From an uncultured Bacteroidota bacterium (lineage in GTDB: Bacteria; Bacteroidota; Bacteroidia; 2-12-FULL-35-15): DNA of 13,062 nucleotides. The notes beneath the pieces were generated by a model that did no database searches, was not told the origin of the DNA, and saw only the letters and a list, made by a program, of their open reading frames with translations. This document shows, piece after piece, positions 4,151 to 13,062 of this stretch; position 1 is the stretch's first letter, and every line of letters starts with the position of its first letter. Both the position numbers and the translations under genes were made by a program. The DNA lies in assembly GCA_903889605.1 (NCBI GenBank), contig CAISYK010001185.1, positions 1-13,062 of the forward strand, read 5' to 3'.

Positions 4151-7100
4151 TTAATTTGAAAGTGTCAACCGAAGACTAACACCGGCATTTGTATTTGTTG
4201 TAGGGAAAGAGTTTGAAATAACCGGCTTATTGATGATTCTATCGTAAAACATGCGGATATTAATCCGTTCATTAATTACATAATCCGCCGAAACTTTAAT
4301 TGAGATAATATTGGTTCCTCCGGTGGATTGACTTACCTCTTCCACAATACGCCTGATAACAGTTTCATTTTTACGGAATGATAAATCAACCTTAAGATTC
4401 AAATCACTTTTTATTGGTTTACCTTTTATTTGAAGTTTTTTACCTAAACTCAGATCTTTAAGGCGGTATCCAGTACCAACAACTATCTCGCTTCCGCCAA
4501 CTTCAGTAACCGTTTTACTGGTTAAGCCAAGCGATAAATTTCTGTCTTTTTTATATTCAAAATTCACTAATACGCTGTTGTTAAGTGTAACATCCACCTT
4601 TATCAGCGGACTCCATTGCTCAGACACTGTAACTGTATTTATAAGATCTTTTGCCAAAAAGTTTCGATTGGAAGGCGTACTGGAAACGTCTTCTTTTGCC
4701 CCTGTATAACCATCCTTATTGGGATCAGTGAACAATAAATTTGAAGAATAGCCGCTTACATTATATGTCGAACGATAGGCATGGCTTAATGTAATTGACT
4801 TGAAATATTTTTTAAGTGCTTCAATTTTCGACAATCCATCATAAGTTATACGCCAGTTGGGTTTCGGTATTGTCGGAAAGGCCCCCTTGGGACCTATGCC
4901 GACGCTGATCGGATTTTTACCAGAATATGCGGCAATAAATGCAGGAATCAGCACATCCTGTGAAGTAGCATTATACCCTTCGGCATAACCATTAATAGTG
5001 GATAATGAGGAATCATTTTGTGTGCCTAATCGTGATGATACTTCTGCCCGTGCATCTAAAAAATTCCTAAAAATATCGTCCCCTTTTTTAAATGAAGTGC
5101 CGAATGATAAAAAAGACATACTGAAACTGCCAGTTTCACTGGGTGATTGATGCAGAAACTTTGCAGTATCTCTGTTCCATCGGAAAAACTCACTTGAATT
5201 TAATGATGTGGTTCGAATTGCAGTTACTTCAATTTTAAAATCAGGTATAGGCTCAACATTGGCTCGTATATTTAAATTTCCAGTACTTGTTGTAGTATAA
5301 GGTGTATTTATCGATTGCGTTTTGACGAGCCAGTTCTTTCTGATTGCTTCATCACGGATATCTTTTTGATCACCAAAAATAAATCCTGGTGTTGGCCCGG
5401 CAAAATTATTATCCATCCCCATCATATTCGTAAACTGACCGTAACCTGGAAGCAGGGTTCCATTATTTGTAGAATAAGTTACATTAACATTTTTCAAACT
5501 CATAAAAATACGAGCCGCATATTCCAATATTTTTGATGGTTTATGTTCTTTTTCTGTAGAATCAACTGGTGCTCCTGGTATTTTACTTTTTAATGGCGGC
5601 GGGGCAGGTTTACTATTTTTTTTATTTACAGCTTTATTTGCATTTTGATTAATTCTTTTAAAGTATGGGATCTTATTATATAAAGTAACCATATTCAACT
5701 GACCTGTCCACTGTATAACTCGTGAATTCTGTATAACATTTCCCAAAGAATCGGCTTTAAAAGGAGCACGGATCCAATTGTATGTCCCTGTATATCGTAC
5801 CGATGCGGTTGTAAAATCAAGCAGGGGCACTTTATTTATTGGGATTGCGTAATTTACATTTAACTGATGGTTGTACTGTGTGGTTTTCCCTAATCCGAGG
5901 AAGTTATTTTTCAGGGTATCTTTCTTTTCTTGGGTATCAAGCGCACCTAATGGCTCCAAAACACGGGCTTCATTTGTTGCAGTAAAATCAAATTTAAGCG
6001 CTTTTGTAATGTCAAATTTTAAATCGTAGTTACGATTCATTGTAAACAGTTTATTAAATGTAGGTATAATCAGCATTTCTCCTGCCGTGGTATTACGTGT
6101 TTTCGCCGTACTATACATTCTATTCACATCAGTAGAAAAACCTAATTTATTTGGAAACAGGTAAAAATTAATGTCTTTAATCAAAAGCAGGTATTTCGAC
6201 TGTACTAATTTTACTTTTGCAAATGGTTTGAAATTTTTGGGAGTTGGTGAAAAACTATAAATCAACCCTGCTTTGTAATTTCTTGTTGAATCATATTCGA
6301 GATTCACATTACGCTTGAATATTTCACTGTATGAGTATGACGCAGCCCAGTTCTCAACATCATAAATATGGCTTTTTTTAGCATTTTTACCCTTATCTTT
6401 TTTCACATTGGTAAAGTTGATGCTCCGCCGTTTTGTATAGTCCTGTGTAGCTTTTTTTATTGAATCGCGGACAGCAGCTGAAAGATTCGGGTCTTTTAAT
6501 ACCGGAGCTAATAGGATATCGGGGTCAAGCGGGTTATACTGCGGCGTAATAAACGACTCTGAATACCCTACGTACATTGGGATATGTATCTTATAGTCCG
6601 AAGGTAAAAATTTACCAAGTTCAAAATTGGATGTAATATCATACTGCATTAATGTTTCCCGTTTACGCTCACTTACTTTGTTTTCAATACTTCCAAATCC
6701 GGGAGCATACCAGTTACCTGACAGCGACAGCGCACCAAAATCAGCCAATTTTGCTGTAACGCGCGCAGTTGCTGCTCCTCCTCCTTTTTCATCGAAATCG
6801 CTTAAGCGCAGTTCATCCACCCATACCTGCGCACACTTCGACAGTCCGTCATCTGATGGATCCATACCTGCTTTTTTCGGGTTCCTGATTCCTATCATCA
6901 ATGTTTTTATCGCACTCAAATTCGGATTACCCTTTACTGTAATTTTTCTGGTTCCGTCCATAACATTATACTCTGCAATAGAACTATTGCCGACAGCTAG
7001 GTTTCGCTGCTGCTTTGCTGCTGCTAATTTCGCAAACTCCAAAACCATATCATTGGCTTCAGGCCATACTCGGTACTGATCATCAGTATTGGTACCATTG

Positions 7101-10100
7101 TAATTGCCTGGTGCTGTTACCAAAAGCGGAATGTCATACTCATAATAGTTATCAGTATAATCAGTACCTAAACGAATAAAGGCATGCAGATCATTATTAT
7201 TTAAAACTTCAGCTGTGTTTGGTGATCCTTCAGCATGAATATACATTAATAGTTTTTTGTATGAACGAACATCCAAAGCTGTGTTTTTAAATGCAGCACG
7301 CGACTCCCCATCTTTCAGATTACAAACTGTAAGGGACATTGACTGTTCATTTAAAGCAATTAAATTTGCTGATGCCGCATTTATTTCGCGGTTAATGTTG
7401 GGTGGCAATACATAATCTACAGGCTGTTTGCTTCCATCCACCTCAATACTCACAGCTGAAATATCAAACATTGTAGTAGCTTCATCGTTTGGAATGTAAA
7501 TACCCGGCTGCAGCAGATCAAAACCATATTTGCGCCATTCACCGCGCACTAATTCTAAACGAGCAAAACGTAATATAATTGGTTTATCAACATTTTTGAA
7601 ATACATACGCATAAAACGTATGGATTGAAAATTTTCTATTGAACCAATTTTTACTTCCGGGGTTTTTATTGGTATTTTAAATTGATACCATGTAATAGGT
7701 TTGGCTACACCATTTTTAATATTCTGCCCTGTTGTAGAATACACATTTGTAATGTAGTTAGTTCCAACGCCGGAAGCAAAATCATTAGGTTTTAAACTGA
7801 TGTGGTATTGAAAATAACTTTCCGCAGTACTTAAGTTATTATCACGATTAATATCTTCAACATTAGGTGTTAAAGAAGCTGATGTAGGATAGCTTTCTGG
7901 CGACTGCTCAGTGGTACGTGAATTATTTTCCATACCATTGAAGTTTTTATACCTTTCAACAGTTTTAATATTTGCAGCATCATAATCACTACCGCGGAAA
8001 TAATGGAAATTGTCGCTGGAAGGGTCGGCGTTTATTCCAGCCATACCTGCAGGTGTAACACCGCTTGCCTGAGCTGCTGTTAAATAATTACTAAAAAAAC
8101 TTTGTTCTGAAATGCTGGTTGAAACTCCCACCCCATCCAAACCTACATCCTGAAAGGGACGTTCGGCAGGATCGTTATTAAAGGTATTCAGCAATGGCTG
8201 AACGGCAGGTACTAATCCCCATTTGGTAGCAACTGTTGCAGCTGGATGAACAGGAGTCGGCAATCCATTTTCGGCACTTTTGTAGTTATCCCGCAAAATA
8301 TCTTCGGAAACATTTCCAATGTTAAAATACAGATCACCTGTTGAATTGGGCGAACCATTATCTGAATTAAAAGGATCCATCACCCAAAACTGAATATATT
8401 CGACATTTGCCGCCTCAAAATCATTTGTTTGTATTGCCCGCATTACCCCTCCCCACCGCTTATCTGGATCATTTAAATTCCCATTTGCGTCTAAACCGGA
8501 AGATATTCCGGGAACAGGCCCTGCATCATAATTATACGGGCCGCGTTCATTAGGGTAATACGCCATATCAAACGTTGCAATATTAGGCGGTATACCATTA
8601 GGAACAGGCTTATTGGGGAACACTTCTGTTTCCGGAACCTCTCTGGCAAAATTGTTCGACATATCGTTATCTGAAATATTGCCTGGTGTTAAACCGCTGG
8701 TCTGGCGTAAAAATAAAGGGTCGATCACATACCATGCTAATTTAGCCCGATTATATCCGTATGCTAAACTATCAGATAAATTTCCTTCAGGGAATAATCC
8801 AGCCTGCCCCTGAGGTGTGCTTGCCAGGGTCCATGAACTTTGTGAACGCAAATCAATGGTTGACTGGCTTCCTTCAAAATCGTCGATATATGAATTTCCT
8901 GCAGCACCTGTACCAATAGCTTTGCTATGGCCAGGAATAAGGTATGCATATTCACCGGCGGCAGTAATTGTACTCATTTCTTTGGTTTCAATGAACGGGA
9001 TTTTATCAATAATTCTGGTAAGAAATGGAGCATCTGTTCTATAATTACCATCCAAACCCCAAATAGTATTTGAAATTGCTTCATCACCAACGCTCACTTT
9101 ATGTGTCAGCGGCCGTTCTGTCAAATTCATAACGGTTGTACCAACAGTAAAATCTTTATTAATCCTATAATCTAAGTGAGTAGCCATCAATGTTTTCTGC
9201 TGAATGGCAAACAAGGCATTACTCTCTAAAGCGATTTTAATAGGAGTACCTGAATTTAAAATTCCGTCATTAATAATTTTAACACGCCCCAAAGTATAAT
9301 CTACAGTATAATCAACATTTTCGGTGAGCTTTATACCGCCTGCCGTAACTGTAACCGACCCTTGCGGAACATTCGGGGCGCCCAATGATATATCTGAACT
9401 GGATGAAGATTGATACTGCCCCTTTAATTTGAAACGGTTTAGCTGTGGAAACTGCTGCGCCACTATTTTTGTAGAATCGTATAATTGGTCAAATACGTAG
9501 CTGTTCGCTAAAGGACTGCCGGTTCCAAATTTAGCGCGCAGGGCGTCTCCGAAAGGTTCAACCACAGGAAATATTACACGCCCATTACTTGCATTAATTG
9601 TCACCCCGTCAATAAAATCGAAAATGCCGTCAGCAACCTGATCGTTCTGCTGATTGATGCGGTCCAAACTTAAAACTTGAAGAAGGGTTTTTCCGTGGAT
9701 ATTTGCTTCCGTGGCTGCTACCGGCAAATAATTGATATCAGTTCCGGTTTGAATATTGCTGTAAAGTATATTCAATTTAAAATCTTGAGGATTTATTTGA
9801 AACCCGCCGATTGAATAAACATTTTTCATCATCAGATTCCACAGCGGATGCTTAGTATTAGCAGCCGAACTTTTCAGCATCTTTGTATAAATTGCTTTCG
9901 GAGCACTTATACCTCCATCAGAAAATTCACCAACCTGGTAAACCTGCCCATTAATAGTATATTGATAGGCACAAGAAAGAACCTGATCGGGATTTAACTG
10001 CTGGTTTAAAGAAATAAAACCCAGCCTTGGATTTAAAGTATATTCCGACGGCTGCAGTTTCCTGGTAGATGCAACTAATTCGTAGTTAATTGTTTGCTTC

Positions 10101-11413
10101 ATGGTATTTGATGAAACCAAATTGATTCTGGAAACTGTAGTATTGATTGTTCTAACTACTGAATCGGCTGAAAGACTGCTGTACAAACTATTTTGTCCAT
10201 TAAAAGGCAGTGCAGTCGGATCAATGTCACTCAAATATGTTTGATCAGCAGGAATATGAATACCGTCTTCACCTAATTCAGAAAAGGCAACTACACTTCT
10301 GATATCATTTGTAGAAGTATTAGTATTGGAAATCCAAACTTCTATACGGTTAATATTTATTTCAGAATTTACAAACGGCAAACCTGCAAGTGCTGAATTA
10401 AAATGATCCCGAAAATACTGCGCCAGAAAAAAATGCTTGTTAGCCTCATAGGCATCTCCAGCCACTTCAAACTTACTTACCTGCGCACCTCCCGCAACTT
10501 CAACTTCCGATTTTTTGCCCTTCTGCTGAGACAATAAACCAGTTACAGTGAGGCGGCCAAACTGCAGCTGTGTTTTTACACCAAAAAGTGTCTGACTGCC
10601 GGTAATCAAAGTACCATTCAAAGGCATACTTACATTCCCTGCTTCAATCTTTTTTATAATATCATCTTCTTCACCGGCATAAGCCAATTTCATTTGATTT
10701 TCGAAATCAAACATTGCTTCTGTATTGTAACTTGTAGTTAAATTTAATTTAGTACCGATTTTACCGATAACATTTAATTGTATTTTTTCATTAAAATCAA
10801 ATGTGTTTACTTTACGATTTCTTTCTGGGATAGCAGGGTTTTCGGTTTTAGTCCCATTATATGCAAATATTAATTCCGCCGAACCATTTGGACGAATATC
10901 AACAGTATTACCTCCAAATATCCGATCGAAAATTTCTCCGCCAACATTAAGCTTTGGAATTATCGGTTTATTCGAATTGTTTTGTGTTTCAGCCTCAGAA
11001 CGTGTATTCCAATATTTTTTGACTTGTTTTTTAAACATGTAATTTTGGAACTCCTCACTATCCATGTAAGTAGGCGGGCGATAATTTACACCGCCCATTT
11101 TTTGATCAATGTTGTAATTTCCGGTAGCGGGATCATACTCTACATTTGTATTGATGTTGGAAGGATTGTTCAGCATTAATCCGCCTGCATTAGGATAATT
11201 TAAAGGGTCTCCGGTTGATTGATCTTGAAAATTATACGGAAGTGCGGGAGGTGTATTTGTTATCGGTGTATCAATTGCAGGAATAGGCAGATAAGCATCA
11301 ATAATTGCTGCATGATTAAAGGAAGTAACCTTTGCATCAGAACCAACAATTAGAGACAACAACCCTAAGGAAAGCCCTCCTACTACTATATATTTAGCAA
11401 CTGTTTTTGTCAA
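4151..11413 (-). CDS. sprA: T9SS outer-membrane translocon SprA (Sov)
   Basis: SprA forms the giant outer-membrane beta-barrel channel of the type IX secretion system, which exports proteins with C-terminal sorting domains and, in gliding species, the adhesins for motility. Its 2,420 residues fit the family (about 2,400). A signal peptide is present (hydrophobic 8-24, likely cleavage after Ala27). Family-typical blocks include GVTINASNGRVIFPVVEPFG, YIDDFEGSQ (DDFEGS at 844-849), VWVDELRLSDF, ENWAASYSYSEIFKRNVNLEYDS shortened here to its core SYSEIFKRNVNLEY, and a final amphipathic strand pair ending VSLRLTLSN. A basic, proline-rich linker (about 1925-1960, with KPAPPPLKSK) separates two beta-rich parts. 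The start is TTG: TAG lies two codons upstream in frame, and the first internal Met is only near residue 80, past the signal peptide. A one-base change could restore an upstream ATG. The gene is intact otherwise. Confidence 0.97.
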   Translation of the reverse strand: MTKTVAKYIVVGGLSLGLLSLIVGSDAKVTSFNHAAIIDAYLPIPAIDTPITNTPPALPYNFQDQSTGDPLNYPNAGGLMLNNPSNINTNVEYDPATGNYNIDQKMGGVNYRPPTYMDSEEFQNYMFKKQVKKYWNTRSEAETQNNSNKPIIPKLNVGGEIFDRIFGGNTVDIRPNGSAELIFAYNGTKTENPAIPERNRKVNTFDFNEKIQLNVIGKIGTKLNLTTSYNTEAMFDFENQMKLAYAGEEDDIIKKIEAGNVSMPLNGTLITGSQTLFGVKTQLQFGRLTVTGLLSQQKGKKSEVEVAGGAQVSKFEVAGDAYEANKHFFLAQYFRDHFNSALAGLPFVNSEININRIEVWISNTNTSTNDIRSVVAFSELGEDGIHIPADQTYLSDIDPTALPFNGQNSLYSSLSADSVVRTINTTVSRINLVSSNTMKQTINYELVASTRKLQPSEYTLNPRLGFISLNQQLNPDQVLSCAYQYTINGQVYQVGEFSDGGISAPKAIYTKMLKSSAANTKHPLWNLMMKNVYSIGGFQINPQDFKLNILYSNIQTGTDINYLPVAATEANIHGKTLLQVLSLDRINQQNDQVADGIFDFIDGVTINASNGRVIFPVVEPFGDALRAKFGTGSPLANSYVFDQLYDSTKIVAQQFPQLNRFKLKGQYQSSSSSDISLGAPNVPQGSVTVTAGGIKLTENVDYTVDYTLGRVKIINDGILNSGTPIKIALESNALFAIQQKTLMATHLDYRINKDFTVGTTVMNLTERPLTHKVSVGDEAISNTIWGLDGNYRTDAPFLTRIIDKIPFIETKEMSTITAAGEYAYLIPGHSKAIGTGAAGNSYIDDFEGSQSTIDLRSQSSWTLASTPQGQAGLFPEGNLSDSLAYGYNRAKLAWYVIDPLFLRQTSGLTPGNISDNDMSNNFAREVPETEVFPNKPVPNGIPPNIATFDMAYYPNERGPYNYDAGPVPGISSGLDANGNLNDPDKRWGGVMRAIQTNDFEAANVEYIQFWVMDPFNSDNGSPNSTGDLYFNIGNVSEDILRDNYKSAENGLPTPVHPAATVATKWGLVPAVQPLLNTFNNDPAERPFQDVGLDGVGVSTSISEQSFFSNYLTAAQASGVTPAGMAGINADPSSDNFHYFRGSDYDAANIKTVERYKNFNGMENNSRTTEQSPESYPTSASLTPNVEDINRDNNLSTAESYFQYHISLKPNDFASGVGTNYITNVYSTTGQNIKNGVAKPITWYQFKIPIKTPEVKIGSIENFQSIRFMRMYFKNVDKPIILRFARLELVRGEWRKYGFDLLQPGIYIPNDEATTMFDISAVSIEVDGSKQPVDYVLPPNINREINAASANLIALNEQSMSLTVCNLKDGESRAAFKNTALDVRSYKKLLMYIHAEGSPNTAEVLNNNDLHAFIRLGTDYTDNYYEYDIPLLVTAPGNYNGTNTDDQYRVWPEANDMVLEFAKLAAAKQQRNLAVGNSSIAEYNVMDGTRKITVKGNPNLSAIKTLMIGIRNPKKAGMDPSDDGLSKCAQVWVDELRLSDFDEKGGGAATARVTAKLADFGALSLSGNWYAPGFGSIENKVSERKRETLMQYDITSNFELGKFLPSDYKIHIPMYVGYSESFITPQYNPLDPDILLAPVLKDPNLSAAVRDSIKKATQDYTKRRSINFTNVKKDKGKNAKKSHIYDVENWAASYSYSEIFKRNVNLEYDSTRNYKAGLIYSFSPTPKNFKPFAKVKLVQSKYLLLIKDINFYLFPNKLGFSTDVNRMYSTAKTRNTTAGEMLIIPTFNKLFTMNRNYDLKFDITKALKFDFTATNEARVLEPLGALDTQEKKDTLKNNFLGLGKTTQYNHQLNVNYAIPINKVPLLDFTTASVRYTGTYNWIRAPFKADSLGNVIQNSRVIQWTGQLNMVTLYNKIPYFKRINQNANKAVNKKNSKPAPPPLKSKIPGAPVDSTEKEHKPSKILEYAARIFMSLKNVNVTYSTNNGTLLPGYGQFTNMMGMDNNFAGPTPGFIFGDQKDIRDEAIRKNWLVKTQSINTPYTTTSTGNLNIRANVEPIPDFKIEVTAIRTTSLNSSEFFRWNRDTAKFLHQSPSETGSFSMSFLSFGTSFKKGDDIFRNFLDARAEVSSRLGTQNDSSLSTINGYAEGYNATSQDVLIPAFIAAYSGKNPISVGIGPKGAFPTIPKPNWRITYDGLSKIEALKKYFKSITLSHAYRSTYNVSGYSSNLLFTDPNKDGYTGAKEDVSSTPSNRNFLAKDLINTVTVSEQWSPLIKVDVTLNNSVLVNFEYKKDRNLSLGLTSKTVTEVGGSEIVVGTGYRLKDLSLGKKLQIKGKPIKSDLNLKVDLSFRKNETVIRRIVEEVSQSTGGTNIISIKVSADYVINERINIRMFYDRIINKPVISNSFPTTNTNAGVSLRLTLSN

Positions 11414-11451
11414 AACCTATAAAATACTATTGTTTTTTTTGTAATTTTCAT
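11410..11451 (-). CDS. Possible 13-residue leader ORF overlapping the sprA start
   Basis: ATG at 11451 opens a short frame, MKITKKTIVFYRF, ending in TGA at 11412-11410. That TGA overlaps the sprA TTG start by two bases (TTGA), the geometry of stop-start coupling. The peptide is basic then hydrophobic, like the n-region of a signal peptide. A single extra T in the TTTT run at the overlap would fuse it in frame to SprA as ...VFYRFLTKTVAKY. It may be a real leader, or the displaced true N-terminus of SprA. Confidence 0.35.
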   Translation of the reverse strand: MKITKKTIVFYRF

Positions 11452-11478
11452 GCCATAGCATTTAACTAAAAGATTTGA

Positions 11479-11510
11479 CAATTATATTTGTTAATAAAAA
11501 AACCTGCCAA
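11479..11510 (-). promoter_or_regulatory. Candidate sprA promoter
   Basis: On the minus strand TTG (11510-11508), a 21-bp spacer and TATAATTG (11486-11479) resemble the Bacteroidota -33/-7 arrangement, with one mismatch to TAnnTTTG. Transcription would start near 11472, about 20 nt before ATG 11451 and 60 nt before TTG 11413. Confidence 0.35.
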
Positions 11511-11544
11511 TTTGAAAGTATTGTCAGCAATTTTAAAATTTATT

Positions 11545-12132
11545 TTAAAGATTTTTAAGTGCAGCTTTTATAAGCTGTTCAACAGTTTGTCCTGTTCCCA
11601 ATGTTTTGATAATTTTATCAAGTGCTTTATCTGCAGCCGGCTTATTGAAGCCTAACATAACAAGCGCAGATAACGCTTCCTCTTTCAAAATATTGTTTGA
11701 TGGCACAAAAAACTCTGTTGATAAAGTTCCTTTGCCCATTTTATCTTTTAAATCAACAATAATGCGCTGTGCCGTTTTTTCACCAATCCCTTTAACACTT
11801 TTAAGCAGGGTAACATTGCCGGTTACAATAGCATTTTGGATTTCATCAGCGCTTAATGAGGAAAACATCAGCAAAGCACTTGTCCCGCCAACACCTGACA
11901 CAGAAACCAACTGGCGGAAAAGGTTACGTTCGGCAGTATCATAAAAACCAAAAAAACGGGGCATATCGTCACGAACGTAAACTTGTTCAGTAAATAATTT
12001 GCATTTTTCGTTATCCCCTATTTTTGTAAATGTATTTAATGAAATCTGCATAATGTAGCCAACACCAACTGCATCAATTACTGCATACGTTGGTGTTTTT
12101 TCTACTAATCTTCCTTCTATATGATAAATCAT
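11545..12132 (-). CDS. ruvA: Holliday junction branch migration complex subunit RuvA
   Basis: RuvA tetramers bind four-way Holliday junctions and load the RuvB motor for branch migration during recombinational repair. The 195 residues match the family. The N-terminal OB-fold domain begins MIYHIEGRLVEK and includes GVGYIMQIS (23-31). The middle domain has two helix-hairpin-helix motifs, VSGVGGTSAL (78-87) and GIGEKTAQRI (115-124), which contact the junction backbone. A less conserved linker leads to the RuvB-binding C-terminal helices (about 148-195, EEALSALVMLGF). The start ATG at 12132 gives a canonical N-terminus. It lies 52 bp after the malic-enzyme stop and is probably co-transcribed with it. 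ruvB and ruvC are not in the window. An A+T-only palindrome covers the stop codon but is too weak to call a terminator. Confidence 0.97.
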   Translation of the reverse strand: MIYHIEGRLVEKTPTYAVIDAVGVGYIMQISLNTFTKIGDNEKCKLFTEQVYVRDDMPRFFGFYDTAERNLFRQLVSVSGVGGTSALLMFSSLSADEIQNAIVTGNVTLLKSVKGIGEKTAQRIIVDLKDKMGKGTLSTEFFVPSNNILKEEALSALVMLGFNKPAADKALDKIIKTLGTGQTVEQLIKAALKNL

Positions 12133-12184
12133 TTATTCTCTTTTTTAAAAGCTCACCCGTAATTAATTAACCAATGACAATGAA

Positions 12185-13062
12185 CTATTTCTTGTTCTGT
12201 GCGTCAATCACTGCTATGGTAACCATATTTATTATTTCGCGAACCGAACTTCCTAATTGAAGAATATGTACCGGTTTTTTTAACCCTATCAAAACAGGGC
12301 CAATTGCTTCTGCTCCTCCCATCTCCTGAATTAATTTATAAGCAATATTTCCAGAAGCTAGATTAGGAAAAATAAGTGTGTTTACTTTTTTGTCTATTAA
12401 CTCGGAAAAAGGAAATTGCTCTTTTAGTAAATCATTATTCAAGGCAAAGTTAGCTTGCATCTCACCGTCCACAATCATTCCCGGATAATTTTTATGCAAT
12501 ATTGCAGTTGCCTCCCGCATCTTAGTTGGTATTTCTCCTCCTGCTGAACCAAAATTAGAATAAGATAACAAGGCAATACGTGGTGTAATATTAAATTGCT
12601 TTACTGTGGTTGCAGTAAGTACAGTAATATCTACTATCTCTTGCACGGTTGGGTCAACATTCATTGTGCAGTCTGCAAAAAAGAAAGGGCCTTGTTTGGT
12701 ATTGATGATATACATACCTGCCACTTTTTTTGCTCCTTCCTGCACTCCTATTATTTCTAAAGCGGGAAGAATTGGGTCAGAATATTTACGCGTAAGCCCC
12801 GAAATCATTGCATCTGCAGCACCAGTTTCCACCATCATTGAACCAAAATAATTTCTCTCCTTCATTATCTTGCGCGCCTCGAACAAGGTGTAACCTCTAC
12901 GTTTCCGTTTTTGGAAGAACAAGTCACCGAATGATTTTCTACGATCTTCCTCTATAGCACTTCTCGAATCAATGATAGGAATATCACCTAAATCCAAACT
13001 ATTCTCTTCAATCAGTTTTCTTATTTTTGCTTCATCGCCCAATAGTATTGGTTTTGCAATAC
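12185..13062 (-). CDS. maeB: NADP-dependent malic enzyme, C-terminal phosphotransacetylase-like domain (partial)
   Basis: The reading frame is open through the right edge, so the 5' part is outside the window. The first visible codons read IAKPILLGDEAKIRKL, the usual beginning of a phosphotransacetylase domain; the TTG at 13042 is an internal Leu of this block, not a start. Later segments (RRGYTLFEARKIMKERNYFG, GAADAMISGLTRKY, ALLSYSNFGS, MIVDGEMQANFALN, KVNTLIFPNLASGNIAYKL, KPVHILQLGSSVREIINM) fit the PTA-like tail of MaeB enzymes better than stand-alone Pta. MaeB decarboxylates malate to pyruvate with reduction of NADP. Its PTA-like tail does not usually carry transacetylase activity and is thought to mediate regulation by acetyl-CoA. 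The malic domain itself is not seen, so a Pta cannot be wholly excluded. It heads the block shared with ruvA and sprA. Confidence 0.88.
   Translation of the reverse strand, partial: IAKPILLGDEAKIRKLIEENSLDLGDIPIIDSRSAIEEDRRKSFGDLFFQKRKRRGYTLFEARKIMKERNYFGSMMVETGAADAMISGLTRKYSDPILPALEIIGVQEGAKKVAGMYIINTKQGPFFFADCTMNVDPTVQEIVDITVLTATTVKQFNITPRIALLSYSNFGSAGGEIPTKMREATAILHKNYPGMIVDGEMQANFALNNDLLKEQFPFSELIDKKVNTLIFPNLASGNIAYKLIQEMGGAEAIGPVLIGLKKPVHILQLGSSVREIINMVTIAVIDAQNKK

Noticed and set aside
6627..7079. A 150-codon plus-strand ORF opposite sprA
   Set aside because: It lies wholly antisense to well-conserved SprA coding sequence and shows no recognisable family. It is a shadow of the codon use on the other strand; the other opposite-strand ORFs within sprA, deoC, gcvH, ruvA and maeB were dropped for the same reason.
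11532..11549. Perfect A+T-only palindrome TTTAAAAT/ATTTTAAA at the ruvA stop
   Set aside because: Its composition is all A and T in an A+T-rich gap, so it is likely by chance and would be a very weak stem.
13040..13042. TTG at 13042 as the start of a stand-alone phosphotransacetylase
   Set aside because: The frame continues upstream to the edge with IAKPIL, the normal lead-in to the domain, so TTG is an internal leucine and the gene is truncated by the window.

Overview
The window looks like chromosomal DNA of an A+T-rich member of the Bacteroidota that carries a type IX secretion system (T9SS). The strongest evidence is a complete sprA gene of about 2,420 codons inside the gene order malic enzyme - ruvA - sprA - gcvH - vanZ, which I recall from flavobacteria and relatives. 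TAnnTTTG-like -7 boxes and scarce Shine-Dalgarno sequences fit the same phylum. I cannot assign a genus.

Layout from left to right. (1) Positions 1-174, minus strand: the start of a REP-associated tyrosine transposase (RAYT, Y1/HUH family), cut by the window edge just before its expected HUH motif. (2) Positions 201-561: no gene, but an array of near-perfect palindromes built around ACAGGGTTT/AAACCCTGT, including two tandem copies of a 109/110-bp composite unit. A RAYT beside such palindromes is the classic REP/RAYT arrangement and is the most interesting part of the window. (3) Minus strand: deoC, whose last codon and stop lie in an 11-bp word that recurs in each repeat unit. (4) Plus strand: a secreted protein with the HEGDWE-like / SHHH / GSHA motif order of Vps62-related proteins. 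It converges with elaA on the minus strand, and the two genes overlap by 4 bp. (5) Minus strand: a small VanZ-like membrane protein, then gcvH, sprA and ruvA. (6) Minus strand, right edge: the C-terminal phosphotransacetylase-like domain of an NADP-dependent malic enzyme (MaeB type), whose 5' part is outside the window.

The minus-strand block reads in the order maeB, ruvA, sprA, gcvH, vanZ. The gaps are 52, 131, 216 and 90 bp, so full co-transcription is not certain; the two larger gaps hold inverted repeats and candidate promoters. Functionally it joins central carbon metabolism, Holliday-junction repair, the outer-membrane translocon of the T9SS, and the lipoyl carrier of glycine cleavage. 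The link looks like conserved synteny rather than one pathway.

A second unusual point is the sprA start. The frame opens with TTG only one codon after an in-frame TAG, and that TTG overlaps the stop of a 13-residue ORF (TTGA). This may be translational coupling, or a one-base loss (real or a sequencing error) that removed the original ATG start. I found no tRNA, rRNA, riboswitch, CRISPR array or insertion-sequence ends.
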